64,000 nt of DNA from JAEUPI01 sp046348365 (GTDB taxonomy: Bacteria; Pseudomonadota; Gammaproteobacteria; Burkholderiales; Burkholderiaceae_C), in NCBI GenBank assembly GCA_046348365.1, contig JAXMEL010000005.1, positions 124,001 to 188,000 on the forward strand, given 5' to 3'. This document shows, in pieces, positions 1 to 9,029 of the stretch (positions within the stretch are counted from its first letter, which is position 1; each line of letters opens with the position of its first letter). The notes beneath the pieces are model-generated. The model did no database searches. It worked only from the letters and a program-made list of their open reading frames with translations, and was not told the origin of the DNA. Position numbers and translations under genes: made by a program.

Positions 1-835
1 CCGCCGCACGCAGCAGCGCCGGCATCAGGCGGTGCTCGGCGGCGGTGAGCGCGCGCTGGCGCCGGTAGGCGAGCGTGAGCGCAGCGGCGCGCGGCTCGTC
101 GATGCGGCCGCTGTCGTCGTCGATGCACCAGTCGTTGATGCACACCGCCAGGTCGAACAGCAGCGTGTCGACGCCGGCGAAGTAGAAGTCGACGCAACCC
201 GACAGGCGCGGCAGGCCTGCAGCATCGGCTTCGAACAGCACGTTGTCGCGGAACAGATCGGCATGCACGGCGGCGCGCGGCAGGCTGGCGTACGCGGCCG
301 AGCCGGCAAGCTGCTCCTGAAAGCCGAGCTCCTCGTCGAGCAGCGCGGCTGATTCCGTGTTCAGGAAGGGCCGCACGCGCGGCGCGGTGTCGCGCCACCA
401 GGCCAGGCCGCGCAGGTTGGGCTGCTGCAGCGGGAAATCCATCGCCGCCCCGTGCATCTTGGCGAGCACCTGGCCCAGCTGCGCGGCATGGGCCAGCGTG
501 GGGTGCAGCTCATGCCGGCCGTCCAGGCGCGTGCACAGCGCCGCGGGCTTGCCGCGCAGGCGGTGCACGATCTCGCCGGCAGCGTCGGCGCGCGGCTCGG
601 GCACCGGCAGGCCGTGGCGGGCGAGGTGCTGCATCAGCCGCAGGTAGAAGGGCAGTTGCCCGAACGCGAGGCGCTCGAACAGCGTGAGCACCCAGCGGCC
701 GGCCGTGGTGTCGACGAAGTAGTTGGTGTTCTCGATGCCGGCGCTCACTGGCTCCAGCGCCAGCAGCTCGCCGGCATCCAGCGGCTGCAGCCAGGCGCGC
801 ACCTCGGCGGCGTCGAGCTGGGTGAAGACCGCCAT
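1..835 (-). CDS. thrB: Homoserine kinase, type II (3' end beyond left edge)
   Basis: Predicted cytoplasmic ATP-dependent kinase that phosphorylates homoserine in threonine synthesis. The frame starts at an ATG (833-835) and stays open to the window edge, giving at least 278 codons of a family about 310-330 long, so only the C-terminal end is missing. The N-terminus (MAVFTQLDAAEVRAWL) and the segment AGIENTNYFV match ThrB of the aminoglycoside/choline kinase fold. Its catalytic loop appears as AAVHADLFRDNVLF, with the brace-like motif CVDFYFAGVD downstream. This is the ThrB type common in proteobacteria, distinct from the GHMP-type enzyme. It lies 20 bases downstream of the DUF2782 gene on the same strand, so both are probably cotranscribed, divergently from polA. 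The assignment is firm apart from the missing end. Confidence 0.9.
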   Translation of the reverse strand, partial: MAVFTQLDAAEVRAWLQPLDAGELLALEPVSAGIENTNYFVDTTAGRWVLTLFERLAFGQLPFYLRLMQHLARHGLPVPEPRADAAGEIVHRLRGKPAALCTRLDGRHELHPTLAHAAQLGQVLAKMHGAAMDFPLQQPNLRGLAWWRDTAPRVRPFLNTESAALLDEELGFQEQLAGSAAYASLPRAAVHADLFRDNVLFEADAAGLPRLSGCVDFYFAGVDTLLFDLAVCINDWCIDDDSGRIDEPRAAALTLAYRRQRALTAAEHRLMPALLRAA

Positions 836-855
836 CCGTGCCGGCGAGCGTCGGG

Positions 856-1185
856 TCAGAACGAGAACAGGTTCCACACGCGCTGGCCGGCCAGGCCGCG
901 CGGCTGCGACGCGTCGCGCGAGGCGTCGCCCGGCACGATCTCGTAGGGTTTGGCGCCGGCTGTCTTGGGCGTGACGGTGATGCGCTGGACCTGCCCGCGC
1001 ACCCGCAGCTCCTCGATGCGCACGGTATCGTCTTCGAGCAGCACGCGGCGCACCTCGGGCTCGCCGCTGCGGCCGGGCGCCGTGGCCGATGCCGCAGCGG
1101 CAGGCGCCGGCGCCGGCCCGGCAGCCTCGGCCACCGGCAGCGCGACCAGCAGGGTGGCGGCGAGCGCCGCGCGCAACGGGGTCAT
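856..1185 (-). CDS. DUF2782 family small exported protein
   Basis: A 109-residue protein with an N-terminal signal peptide (MTPLRAALAATLLVALPVAEA, then an Ala/Pro-rich stretch). The compact conserved region reads EVRRVLLEDDTVRIEELRVR and ends GQRVWNLFSF. This matches the DUF2782 family found beside polA and thrB in betaproteobacteria; its function is unknown. I chose the ATG at 1183-1185 because it begins a plausible signal sequence. A longer in-frame extension to 1284 would overlap the polA start and has no family support. It is probably cotranscribed with thrB. Confidence 0.75.
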   Translation of the reverse strand: MTPLRAALAATLLVALPVAEAAGPAPAPAAAASATAPGRSGEPEVRRVLLEDDTVRIEELRVRGQVQRITVTPKTAGAKPYEIVPGDASRDASQPRGLAGQRVWNLFSF

Positions 1186-1270
1186 GGCGACGATTCTAGG
1201 CGCCGGCCTCGCGCAGTGCCCGGCGCACAATGCCCAGCCCGACACACGCGCGCCCGCTGCGAAGACCCCG

Positions 1271-4036
1271 ATGCAAGACCACACGCTGATCCTGGTGGAC
1301 GGCTCGAGCTACCTGTACCGCGCCTATCACGCGATGCCCGATCTGCGCTCGGCCGACGGCTTTCCCACCGGTGCGATCCACGGCATGGTGGCGATGATGA
1401 AGCGGCTGCGCGAGCAGTTCAAGGGCGCGCATGCGGCCTGCGTGTTCGATGCCAAGGGCCCGACCTTCCGCGATGCCTGGTACCCCGAGTACAAGGCCCA
1501 CCGCGCGCCGATGCCGGAGGACCTGGTGCGCCAGATCGAGCCGATCCACGAGGTCGTGCGCCTGCTCGGCTGGCCGGTGCTCGAGGTGCCCGGCATCGAG
1601 GCCGACGATGCGATCGGCACGCTGGCGCGCGTGGCCGCCGCGACCGGCCACAAGGTGATCGTTTCCACCGGCGACAAGGATCTCGCGCAGCTGGTGACCG
1701 ACCAGGTGCAGCTCATCAACACGATGAGCAACGAGGTGCTCGACGTGGCCGGCGTGACGGCCAAGTTCGGCGTGCCGCCGGAGCGCATCGTCGATTACCT
1801 GACGCTGATCGGCGATGCGGTCGACAACGTGCCCGGTGTCGACAAGGTCGGCCCCAAGACGGCGGTGAAGTGGCTCGGCGAGCACGGCTCGCTCGACGGC
1901 GTGATCGCCGCAGCGGCGAGCATCAAAGGCGTGGCCGGCGACAACCTGCGCAAGGCGCTCGACTGGCTGCCGCAGGGCCGGCGCCTCGTCACGGTGGTGA
2001 CCGACTGCGACCTCTCGGCGCAGGTGCAGGGCTGGCCCGCGCTGGACGCACTGGCGCTGCGCGAGGTGGACCGCGAGCAGCTGCTCGCCTTCTACCAGCG
2101 CTACGGCTTTCGCGCCTGGCGCAAGGAGCTGGAAGAGGATCTCGGCGTCGCGCCTGCCGCGCCGGCGCCGGCCAGCGTGGGCGTGCGCGAGGCCGACGAT
2201 CCACCCGCCGTGCCCGGCAGCGCGAACCTGCTGCGCCACTACGAACCGGTGTTCACGCGCGAGCGGCTCGACGCGTGGATCGCGCGCCTGCGCGCGGCGC
2301 CGCTCGCGGCGCTCGACACCGAGACCGATTCGCTCGACCCGATGCGCGCGCGCATCGTCGGCGTCTCGTTCGCGGTGCAACCCGGCGAAGCGGCGTATGT
2401 GCCGGTGGCGCACGACTATCCCGGCGCGCCGGCGCAGCTCTCGCGCGACGAGGTGCTGGCCACGCTGCGGCCGTGGCTGGAAGATGCGGCCGCGGCCAAG
2501 GTGGGGCAGAACATCAAGTACGACACGCACGTGTTCGCCAACCACGGCATCGCCGTGCGCGGCTGGCAGCACGACACGCTGCTCGAAAGCTACGTGCTCG
2601 AGGCGCACCGCCCGCACAGCCTGGAAAGCCTCGCCGAGCGCCACCTCGCCCGCAAGGGCCTGAGCTACGAGGACCTGTGCGGCAAGGGCGTGAACCAGAT
2701 TGCGTTCTCGCAGGTGGAGATCACGCGCGCCACCGAATACTCGGGCGAGGACAGCGAGATGACGCTGCACGTGCACCAGGTGCTGATGCCGCGCATCGAG
2801 CGCGAGCCGGGCCTCTTGCGCGTGTACCGCGACATCGAGATGCCGGTGTGCGCGCTGCTCGGGCGCATCGAGCGCCATGGCGTGCTGATCGACGCGACGC
2901 TGCTCGCGCGGCAGAGCCGCGAACTCGCCGAGCGCATGGTGGCGCTGGAGCAGGAGGCGCATGCGCTGGCCGGGCGGCCGTTCAACCTCGGCTCGCCCAA
3001 GCAAATCGGCGACGTGCTGTTCGGCAAGCTCGGCCTGCCGGTGAAGAAGAAGACGGCCTCGGGCGCGCCGAGCACCGACGAAGACGTGCTGCAGGAGCTG
3101 GCTGCCGACTATCCGCTGCCGGCGCGCATCCTCGAGCACCGCAGCCTCAGCAAGCTGAAGGGCACCTACACCGACAAGCTGCCGCAGATGGTCAACCCGG
3201 CCACCGGCCGCGTGCACACCAACTACGCGCAGGCGGTGGCGGTCACGGGGCGGCTGGCGAGCAACGACCCGAACCTGCAGAACATCCCGATCCGCACGCC
3301 CGAGGGGCGGCGCGTGCGCGAGGCCTTCATCGCGCCGCCGGGGCACCGGATCGTCAGCGCCGACTATTCGCAGATCGAGCTGCGCATCATGGCCCACATC
3401 AGCGGCGACGAGGGCCTCACGCGCGCGTTCGCTCAGGGCATGGACGTGCACCGCGCCACGGCGAGCGAGGTGTTCGGCATCGCGCCCGACGACGTGACCG
3501 CGGAACAGCGGCGTTATGCCAAGACCATCAACTTCGGCCTCATCTACGGCATGGGCGCGTTCGGCCTGGCGCAGAGCCTGGGGATCGAGAAGGGCGCGGC
3601 GGCGGCCTACATCGACCGCTACTTCCAGCGCTTTGCCGGCGTGAAGCACTACATGGACGAAACCAAGGCCCGCGCCGCCGAGCGCGGCTACGTGGAGACG
3701 CTGTTCGGCCGCCGCATCGAGCTGCCCGACATCCGCGGCGGCAGCGGCCCGCGACGCGCCGGCGCCGAGCGCCAGGCCATCAACGCGCCGATGCAGGGCA
3801 CGGCGGCCGACCTGATCAAGCTCGCGATGATCGCGGTGCAGGGCGCGCTCGACGCGCAGGGCAGGCGCACGGTGATGGTGATGCAGGTGCACGACGAACT
3901 GGTCTTCGAGGTGCCGTCCGATGAAGTGGCCTGGGCGAAGGGCGAAATTCCGCGGTTGATGGCGGGAGTGGCTCAGTTGTCGGTGCCTCTGTTGGCCGAG
4001 GTGGGGGTGGGGGCGAATTGGGATGAGGCGCATTGA
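1271..4036 (+). CDS. polA: DNA polymerase I
   Basis: A 921-residue DNA polymerase I, close to the E. coli length of 928. It does gap filling, primer removal and repair synthesis. The N-terminal 5'-3' exonuclease begins MQDHTLILVDGSSYLYRAYH. The 3'-5' proofreading domain is intact, with the LDTETDSLD acidic motif near residue 353. The polymerase domain has motif A (DYSQIELRIMAH), motif B (RRYAKTINFGLIYGMG) and motif C (MQVHDELVFEV). The ATG at 1271 matches the family start; the in-frame extension upstream runs antisense to the DUF2782 gene and is not real. The gene is transcribed divergently from DUF2782-thrB. No truncation or unusual residue was seen. Confidence 0.97.
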   Translation: MQDHTLILVDGSSYLYRAYHAMPDLRSADGFPTGAIHGMVAMMKRLREQFKGAHAACVFDAKGPTFRDAWYPEYKAHRAPMPEDLVRQIEPIHEVVRLLGWPVLEVPGIEADDAIGTLARVAAATGHKVIVSTGDKDLAQLVTDQVQLINTMSNEVLDVAGVTAKFGVPPERIVDYLTLIGDAVDNVPGVDKVGPKTAVKWLGEHGSLDGVIAAAASIKGVAGDNLRKALDWLPQGRRLVTVVTDCDLSAQVQGWPALDALALREVDREQLLAFYQRYGFRAWRKELEEDLGVAPAAPAPASVGVREADDPPAVPGSANLLRHYEPVFTRERLDAWIARLRAAPLAALDTETDSLDPMRARIVGVSFAVQPGEAAYVPVAHDYPGAPAQLSRDEVLATLRPWLEDAAAAKVGQNIKYDTHVFANHGIAVRGWQHDTLLESYVLEAHRPHSLESLAERHLARKGLSYEDLCGKGVNQIAFSQVEITRATEYSGEDSEMTLHVHQVLMPRIEREPGLLRVYRDIEMPVCALLGRIERHGVLIDATLLARQSRELAERMVALEQEAHALAGRPFNLGSPKQIGDVLFGKLGLPVKKKTASGAPSTDEDVLQELAADYPLPARILEHRSLSKLKGTYTDKLPQMVNPATGRVHTNYAQAVAVTGRLASNDPNLQNIPIRTPEGRRVREAFIAPPGHRIVSADYSQIELRIMAHISGDEGLTRAFAQGMDVHRATASEVFGIAPDDVTAEQRRYAKTINFGLIYGMGAFGLAQSLGIEKGAAAAYIDRYFQRFAGVKHYMDETKARAAERGYVETLFGRRIELPDIRGGSGPRRAGAERQAINAPMQGTAADLIKLAMIAVQGALDAQGRRTVMVMQVHDELVFEVPSDEVAWAKGEIPRLMAGVAQLSVPLLAEVGVGANWDEAH

Positions 4037-4209
4037 GGTTGCTTCATTCGTTTTGATGAGCGCGGCAAAGGCGGGCATGGGCACGCCTGGGCGCTTCGAT
4101 GAGGCGCCCCTACGCTTCGCTCCGACGGTCAGTACCCGACCAAAGCGCAAAGCAAGAGCCCGCTTCCTAGAATCGCCGCGCCATCAAGCCCACCCGAGGA
4201 GACCGACCC

Positions 4210-5085
4210 ATGCTCGACCAGGATCTCGACAGCCTCACCCCCAGCCGCGACTTCACGCGCCGTGCCTTCGTGCGCACCTCGGTGGGCAGCGGCTTCGCCG
4301 CCGCGGTGATGCCGATCTGCGCGCAGACCACGATCAAGACCGACAGCGAAGGGCTGTTGGCCGGCGAAGTGACGATTCCCGTGGGCGACTTCAAGATGCC
4401 GGCCTATCGCGCCGCGCCGGCCGGCAAGGCCAATGCGCCGGTGGTGCTCGTGATCAGCGAGATCTTCGGCGTGCACGAGCACATCGCCGACGTGGCGCGC
4501 CGCTTTGCCAAGCAGGGCTACTTCGCGGTGGCGCCGGAGCTGTTCGTGCGCCAGGGCGACGCCGCCTCCTACGGCGAGATCGCCAAGCTGATGTCGGAGG
4601 TCATCGCCAAGGTGCCCGACGCGCAGGTGCTGGGCGACCTCGACGCCAGCGTGGCCTGGGCCAAGGCCCAGGGGGCCGACGCCGCCAAGCTGGGCGTGAC
4701 CGGCTTCTGCTGGGGCGGGCGCATCACCTGGCTCTTCGCCGCGCACAACCCGGCGGTGAAGGCCGGCGTGGCGTGGTACGGCCGTCTCGTGGGTCAGGCC
4801 GGCGCGCTGACGCCGACCCATCCGGTGGATCTCGCAGGCAAGCTCAATGCGCCGGTGCTGGGCCTCTACGGCGGCGCCGATGCCGGCATTCCGCTCGACA
4901 CGATCGAGCAGATGAAGAAGGCGCTGGCCGCCGGCAGCGCGGCGGCGAAGAAGAGCGAGTTCGTGGTCTACCCCGACGCGCCGCATGCCTTCCATGCCGA
5001 CTATCGCCCGTCGTACCGCAAGGAAGCCGCCGACGACGGCTGGAAGCGCTGCCTCGCCTGGATGCGCGCCAACGGCCTGTCGTGA
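4210..5085 (+). CDS. Dienelactone hydrolase family protein
   Basis: A 291-residue alpha/beta hydrolase of the dienelactone hydrolase (carboxymethylenebutenolidase) family. The triad is visible: Cys167 in GFCWGG, Asp224 in GADAGIP and His259 in PHAFHADYR. The N-terminus has RRAFVRTS followed by a hydrophobic Ala/Gly stretch, resembling a twin-arginine signal, so the enzyme may be exported. Such proteins are usually annotated as hydrolases of unknown substrate; the classical reaction opens dienelactone in chloroaromatic breakdown, but no catechol pathway genes lie nearby. The ATG at 4210 follows a good ribosome site (GAGGAGA). A strong hairpin terminator follows. Family is confident; substrate is not. 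Confidence 0.88.
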   Translation: MLDQDLDSLTPSRDFTRRAFVRTSVGSGFAAAVMPICAQTTIKTDSEGLLAGEVTIPVGDFKMPAYRAAPAGKANAPVVLVISEIFGVHEHIADVARRFAKQGYFAVAPELFVRQGDAASYGEIAKLMSEVIAKVPDAQVLGDLDASVAWAKAQGADAAKLGVTGFCWGGRITWLFAAHNPAVKAGVAWYGRLVGQAGALTPTHPVDLAGKLNAPVLGLYGGADAGIPLDTIEQMKKALAAGSAAAKKSEFVVYPDAPHAFHADYRPSYRKEAADDGWKRCLAWMRANGLS

Positions 5086-5115
5086 CGGCTTTGCGACAAT
5101 AGCTCTGTTTGCAGC

Positions 5116-5145
5116 GAACCGCGCCTTCCGGCGCGGTTCTTGTTT
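5116..5145 (+). terminator. Rho-independent terminator after the dienelactone hydrolase gene
   Basis: A perfect 10-bp stem (GAACCGCGCC with GGCGCGGTTC), a four-base TTCC loop, then TTGTTT on the plus strand. It lies 30 bases after the hydrolase stop and 30 bases before the ZIP transporter start, so it should separate these two genes. Confidence 0.8.
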
Positions 5146-5174
5146 CACGCCGGAGCGCACCGAGAGCCGACCGC

Positions 5175-5948
5175 ATGACGCTGCTGTACATCGTGCTCGC
5201 CACGCTGGCCGGCGGCGTGCTGTCGGTGCTGATCGCGGCGCTGGTCACCGTGCAGGTGCTGGGCCGCGTGGTCAAGCACATGGTGAGCCTGTCGGTGGGC
5301 ATCCTGCTCGGCACCGCGCTGCTGCACGTGCTGCCCGAGGCCTTCGAGAGCCAGGCCGGCGCGCATGCGCTGTTCGCCACGCTGCTCGGCGGGCTGATGT
5401 TCTTCTTCCTGCTCGAGAAGGCCGAGCTGTACCGCCACGGCCACCACCATGAGGGCGACGGCCACGAGCATCACCATCACTTCGACGAGCAGCAGGCCGG
5501 CCGCGGCGGCTGGTCGGTGCTGGTGGGCGATTCGATCCACAACTTCTGCGACGGCGTGATCATCGCTGCCGCCTTCCTCACCAGTCCGATGCTGGGCGTG
5601 CTCACCGCGCTGGCCATCGTGGCGCACGAGATCCCGCAGGAGGTCGGCGACTACATCGTGCTGCTCAACGCCGGCTTCTCACGGCGCAAGGCGCTGCTGT
5701 TCAATGCGCTGTCGGGCCTGGCCGCGGTGCTCGGCGGCGTGCTCGGCTACTTCGTGGTCGGCCCCTGGCAGAGCCTGTTTCCCTACCTGCTCGTCGTGGC
5801 GGCGAGCAGCTTCGTCTACATCTCGGTGGCCGATCTGCTGCCGCAGCTGCAGCGTCCGCTGCCGCTGGCGCAGACGCTGGCGCAGATCGGCTGGATCGGC
5901 GCCGGGCTCGGCCTGGTGATCGTGGTGGGCGCGTTGCACGCCCACTGA
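5175..5948 (+). CDS. ZIP family divalent metal transporter
   Basis: A 257-residue inner-membrane protein with about eight hydrophobic segments, predicted to import zinc or related divalent metals. Between the third and fourth segments is a His-rich cytoplasmic loop (HGHHHEGDGHEHHHH), typical of ZIP proteins. Segment IV carries the HNFCDGVIIAAAF signature and segment V the IVAHEIPQEVGDYIVLL metal-site signature. The ATG at 5175 begins directly at the first membrane segment. A longer frame from 5109 would run through the terminator hairpin and is rejected. The metal cannot be told from sequence. It is separated from the upstream gene by the terminator and is probably a single-gene transcript. 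Confidence 0.9.
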   Translation: MTLLYIVLATLAGGVLSVLIAALVTVQVLGRVVKHMVSLSVGILLGTALLHVLPEAFESQAGAHALFATLLGGLMFFFLLEKAELYRHGHHHEGDGHEHHHHFDEQQAGRGGWSVLVGDSIHNFCDGVIIAAAFLTSPMLGVLTALAIVAHEIPQEVGDYIVLLNAGFSRRKALLFNALSGLAAVLGGVLGYFVVGPWQSLFPYLLVVAASSFVYISVADLLPQLQRPLPLAQTLAQIGWIGAGLGLVIVVGALHAH

Positions 5949-5978
5949 GCACGCCCGGCGCGCGGCGGGCGTGCCGCG

Positions 5979-6413
5979 CTACTTCACCACCAGCACCGGC
6001 ACCGGGCTGTGCGTCAGCACGCGCGAGGTCTCGCTGCCCAGCAGCAGCGCCTGCACGCCACGCCGGCCATGCGAGGCCATGACGATCAGGTCGCAGTTCT
6101 GCGTCTTGGCATGGTCGAGGATCGCCTCCCACGCATGCAGCGCCTCCACCGTGTGCGCGGTACAGGCGAGGCCCGCGGCCTTGGCGGAGTCCTGCACCGC
6201 CTTGACGCGTGCGGCGGCGATGCGTTCCTGCGCGTCGTAGAACTCCTGCGGCGGCACCGGCTGCATCTCGGAGATCGCGCTGTAGGGGAAGGGCTCCTTC
6301 ACGCTGATCGTGCAGAGCGCGGCACCGGTGGCCTTGGCCAGCCCGATGGCCGTCTGCACGGCCTTGGCCGTGATCTCGGAGCCGTCGGTGGGAACCAGGA
6401 TTCGCTTGTACAT
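5979..6413 (-). CDS. Universal stress protein (UspA family)
   Basis: A 144-residue single-domain Usp protein. It starts MYKRILVPTDGSE and ends with the ATP-binding signature VMASHGRRGVQALLLGSETSRVL (G-2x-G-9x-G-S/T type) followed by SPVPVLVVK. Members of this class bind ATP and respond to stress or starvation. The ATG at 6411-6413 has a strong ribosome site (GAGGAG). A longer in-frame start at 6461 would add 16 residues with no family support. It converges on the ZIP gene. Confidence 0.9.
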   Translation of the reverse strand: MYKRILVPTDGSEITAKAVQTAIGLAKATGAALCTISVKEPFPYSAISEMQPVPPQEFYDAQERIAAARVKAVQDSAKAAGLACTAHTVEALHAWEAILDHAKTQNCDLIVMASHGRRGVQALLLGSETSRVLTHSPVPVLVVK

Positions 6414-6540
6414 GCAGTGCTCCTCGCGTCGGGACGGTTGGCTGTCGAAATCGCTTCGCACACAGTGTGTGCCATTCGGGTCCGCTTGGGAATTGAGTCA
6501 CGTCAAGCGCAGGGGCGAGCCCCCGGCACGGCGTGCTGCG

Positions 6541-7386
6541 TCAGCCGCGCGCCACCGGGCGCGCCGGGTCGGCGCACCATTCGCTCCACGAGCCCGGGTA
6601 CAGCACCGACGTGCCGAGCCCGGCATGGGCCATGGCGAGCAGGTTGTGGCAGGCGGTGACGCCCGAGCCGCACTGCTGGACGATGCGCTGCGGCTCGGCG
6701 CCGTAGGCCGCGAACGCGGCCCGCAGCTGCGCCGGCGGCAGGAAGCGGCCGTCGGCGCCGAGGTTGTCCTTGAAGAAGCGGTGGCGCGCACCGGGGATGT
6801 GCCCGGCCACCGGGTCGAGCGGCTCGCTCTCGCCGCGGAATCGCTCGGCCGGGCGTGCATCGAGGATCGTCGTGCGGCCGAGCGCGGCCAGCAGCGCATC
6901 GGCATCGACCGTGGGCATGCCCGGCTGCGCGCCGAGCGGATAGGGCGCCAGCGTGGCGGCCGCCTGCGGCACGCCAGCGTCGAGCGTGCCGCCGGCGCGC
7001 AGCCAGGCGGCCTTGCCGCCGTCGAGCACGGCCGCCTCGCTCGCGCCGAGCCATTGCAGCATCCACCACGCACGCGCGGCGTAGGGGCCGCCCTGGTCGT
7101 CGTAGCAGACCACCGCCACGCCCGGCGCCACGCCCCAGCGCGCGACCGTGCGCGCGAAGGCCTCGCGCGTGGGCAGCGGATGGCGGCCGTTGCGGCCGGT
7201 CTTCGCCGCCGAGAGATCGTTGTCGAGGTGGGCGTAGTGCGCGCCGGGCAGATGGCCCGCCGCGTACGCCCTTGCGCCGGCCGCGGTGTCGGCCAGGTCG
7301 AAGCCGCAGTCGAGCAGCACCGGCGCCGGGCCGCGCTGGATCAACGCCAGCAGCGCTTCGGCGCTGATCAGCGTGCGCAACGTCAC
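6541..7386 (-). CDS. Rhodanese-type sulfurtransferase (SseA-like)
   Basis: A 281-residue two-domain sulfurtransferase, predicted to move sulfur from thiosulfate or 3-mercaptopyruvate to a thiol or cyanide acceptor. The active-site Cys239 sits in QQCGSGVTACHN. The CGSGVTA loop is the version seen in mercaptopyruvate sulfurtransferases. The N-terminal rhodanese domain is the inactive, structural one. The GTG at 7384-7386 overlaps the stop of the Rieske gene as GTGA, so the two genes are translationally coupled. No better start exists. The physiological donor is not decidable from sequence. Confidence 0.88.
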   Translation of the reverse strand: MTLRTLISAEALLALIQRGPAPVLLDCGFDLADTAAGARAYAAGHLPGAHYAHLDNDLSAAKTGRNGRHPLPTREAFARTVARWGVAPGVAVVCYDDQGGPYAARAWWMLQWLGASEAAVLDGGKAAWLRAGGTLDAGVPQAAATLAPYPLGAQPGMPTVDADALLAALGRTTILDARPAERFRGESEPLDPVAGHIPGARHRFFKDNLGADGRFLPPAQLRAAFAAYGAEPQRIVQQCGSGVTACHNLLAMAHAGLGTSVLYPGSWSEWCADPARPVARG

Positions 7387-8513
7387 TCGGCCACCACGGG
7401 CAGCGCGGGCTCGCCGATGCGCTGCCGGTACCACTCGTGGAAGTGCTGCATGCCGTCTTCCATCGGGCTCTGGTACGGGCCGGCCTCATCGTCGCCGCGC
7501 TCCATCAGCGCGCGGCGGCCGGCGTCCATGCGGATCGCGATCTCGTCGTCCTCGATGCAGGTTTCCATGTAGGCGGCCTGCTCGGCCTCGACGAACTCGC
7601 GCTCGAAGGCGACGATCTCCTCGGGGTAGAAGAACTCCACCACGTTGAGCGTCTTCTGCGGGCCCTGGGGGAACAGCGTCGAGATCACCAGCACGTGCGG
7701 GTACCACTCGACCATGATGTTGGGGTAGATCGTCAGCCAGATCGCGCCGTGCGCCGGCGGCCGGCCGCTGCGGTACTTCAGCAGCGCGTCGTGCCAGCGC
7801 TGGTACACCGGCGAGCCGGCCTTGGCCAGCGCGTCGCGCACGCCGACGGTCTGCACCGAATGGTGGGTGCCGAACTCCCAGCGCAGGTCGTCGCAGGTGA
7901 CGAAGCGGCCCAGCCCGGGGTGGAACGGGCCGACGTGGTAGTCCTCCAGGTAGACCTCGATGAAGGTCTTCCAGTTGTAGTCGCACTCGTGCATCTGCAC
8001 CTTGTCGAGCACGAAGCCGGAGAAGTCGAGGTCGGCCGCGGCGCTCATGCGCGAGAGTTCGCCGGCGACGTCGAAGCCGTTGTCCTCGAACAGCAGGCCG
8101 TTCCAGCTGCGCAGCGCGTAGTTGCGCAGGCTGAGGCACGGGTCCTTGTCGAAATGCGGCGCGCCGATCAACTGGCCTTGCAGGTCGTAGGTCCAGCGGT
8201 GCAGCGGGCACACGATGTTGCCGCCGGCGTTGCCGCGGCCGCGCAGGATCACCGCCTGGCGGTGACGGCAGACGTTGGAGATCAGCTCGACGCCCTTTTC
8301 GGTGCGCACCAGCGCGCGGCCTTCGTGCTCGTGAGCGAGCGCGAAGTGGTCGCCGGTATTCGGCACGGCAAGCTCGTGCCCCACGTAGCGCGGGCCGGGC
8401 TGGAAGATCAGCTCCATCTCGCGACGAAGGAGTTCGTCGCCGAAATAACTGCTGACAGGAAGCTGCGTGCGACTGCGCGCAAGAGCTGCGAGACTGATGC
8501 TCAGGTCAGACAT
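7383..8513 (-). CDS. Rieske-type ring-hydroxylating oxygenase, alpha subunit-like
   Basis: A 376-residue Rieske non-haem iron oxygenase. The [2Fe-2S] ligands are visible as CRH near residue 80 and CPLH 17 residues later. The mononuclear iron site appears as EDYHVGPFHPG, giving the two His ligands. The oxygenase would need a reductase and possibly a ferredoxin, and neither is adjacent. It is coupled by a GTGA overlap to the downstream sulfurtransferase. The ATG at 8511-8513 follows a poor ribosome site, but the upstream in-frame sequence is low-complexity and unlike the family. The substrate is unknown; single-gene members of this group act on varied aromatics and amines. Confidence 0.87.
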   Translation of the reverse strand: MSDLSISLAALARSRTQLPVSSYFGDELLRREMELIFQPGPRYVGHELAVPNTGDHFALAHEHEGRALVRTEKGVELISNVCRHRQAVILRGRGNAGGNIVCPLHRWTYDLQGQLIGAPHFDKDPCLSLRNYALRSWNGLLFEDNGFDVAGELSRMSAAADLDFSGFVLDKVQMHECDYNWKTFIEVYLEDYHVGPFHPGLGRFVTCDDLRWEFGTHHSVQTVGVRDALAKAGSPVYQRWHDALLKYRSGRPPAHGAIWLTIYPNIMVEWYPHVLVISTLFPQGPQKTLNVVEFFYPEEIVAFEREFVEAEQAAYMETCIEDDEIAIRMDAGRRALMERGDDEAGPYQSPMEDGMQHFHEWYRQRIGEPALPVVAE

Positions 8514-8741
8514 GATCCCCAGGTGCTCCAGGAATGTGAATCCAAACCCCCCACCCGGTGGCCCCGCGGATGGGTTCTGACAGACAGGAGGAAACTTGCG
8601 ACCCCCCATCGACGACACAGGGAGCCCGCAAGCTCCCCGAAGTTCCGTCGTCGTCGATGCGCAACGAGCGCTGCCGGCGACGTGCGGGGATTCTAGCCCG
8701 CACCCACCGCTAGAATTTGCGGCTGCTCTGACCGTTCGCAA

Positions 8742-8993
8742 ATGACATCGAAAACCCCTAGGCCGACCGAGAAATCGACGCGCGAGCCAGCCAGCTACGA
8801 GGCTGCGCTGGCCGAGCTGGAGCAGTTGGTGCAGGCGATGGAAGGCTCGCAGCTGCCGCTGGACCGCCTGCTCGACAGCTATCGCCGCGGCGCCGAACTG
8901 CTCGAATACTGCCGCGCGCGGCTGCAGGCCGTGGAGCAGCAGGTCAAGGTGCTCGAGCAGGGCCAGCTCAAGCCGTTGCAGCAGGGTGTTTGA
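8742..8993 (+). CDS. xseB: Exodeoxyribonuclease VII small subunit
   Basis: An 83-residue protein with the XseB pattern: SYEAALAELEQLVQAMEG, then a helix ending in a hydrophilic tail (VKVLEQGQLKPLQ). It partners XseA, which is not in the window, in degrading single-stranded DNA. It is the first gene of the xseB-ispA-dxs order common in proteobacteria, and ispA begins 36 bases after its stop. A TAGAAT element at 8711-8716 is a possible -10 box; no clear -35 box was seen. The 228 bases between it and the divergent Rieske gene hold no recognisable gene. Confidence 0.9.
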   Translation: MTSKTPRPTEKSTREPASYEAALAELEQLVQAMEGSQLPLDRLLDSYRRGAELLEYCRARLQAVEQQVKVLEQGQLKPLQQGV

Positions 8994-9029
8994 TTGCATG
9001 ATGGCCTGTCGCGCCTGGGGCCTCCCGCG

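Noticed and set aside
1196..4150. A 984-codon minus-strand frame antisense to polA.
   Set aside because: Composition is His/Arg/Ala-biased without motifs, while the plus strand encodes a complete DNA polymerase I.
8514..8741. Possible riboswitch or small RNA between the Rieske gene and xseB.
   Set aside because: Short hairpins occur (for example GGGAGC...GCTCCC), but no known riboswitch core could be matched by eye.
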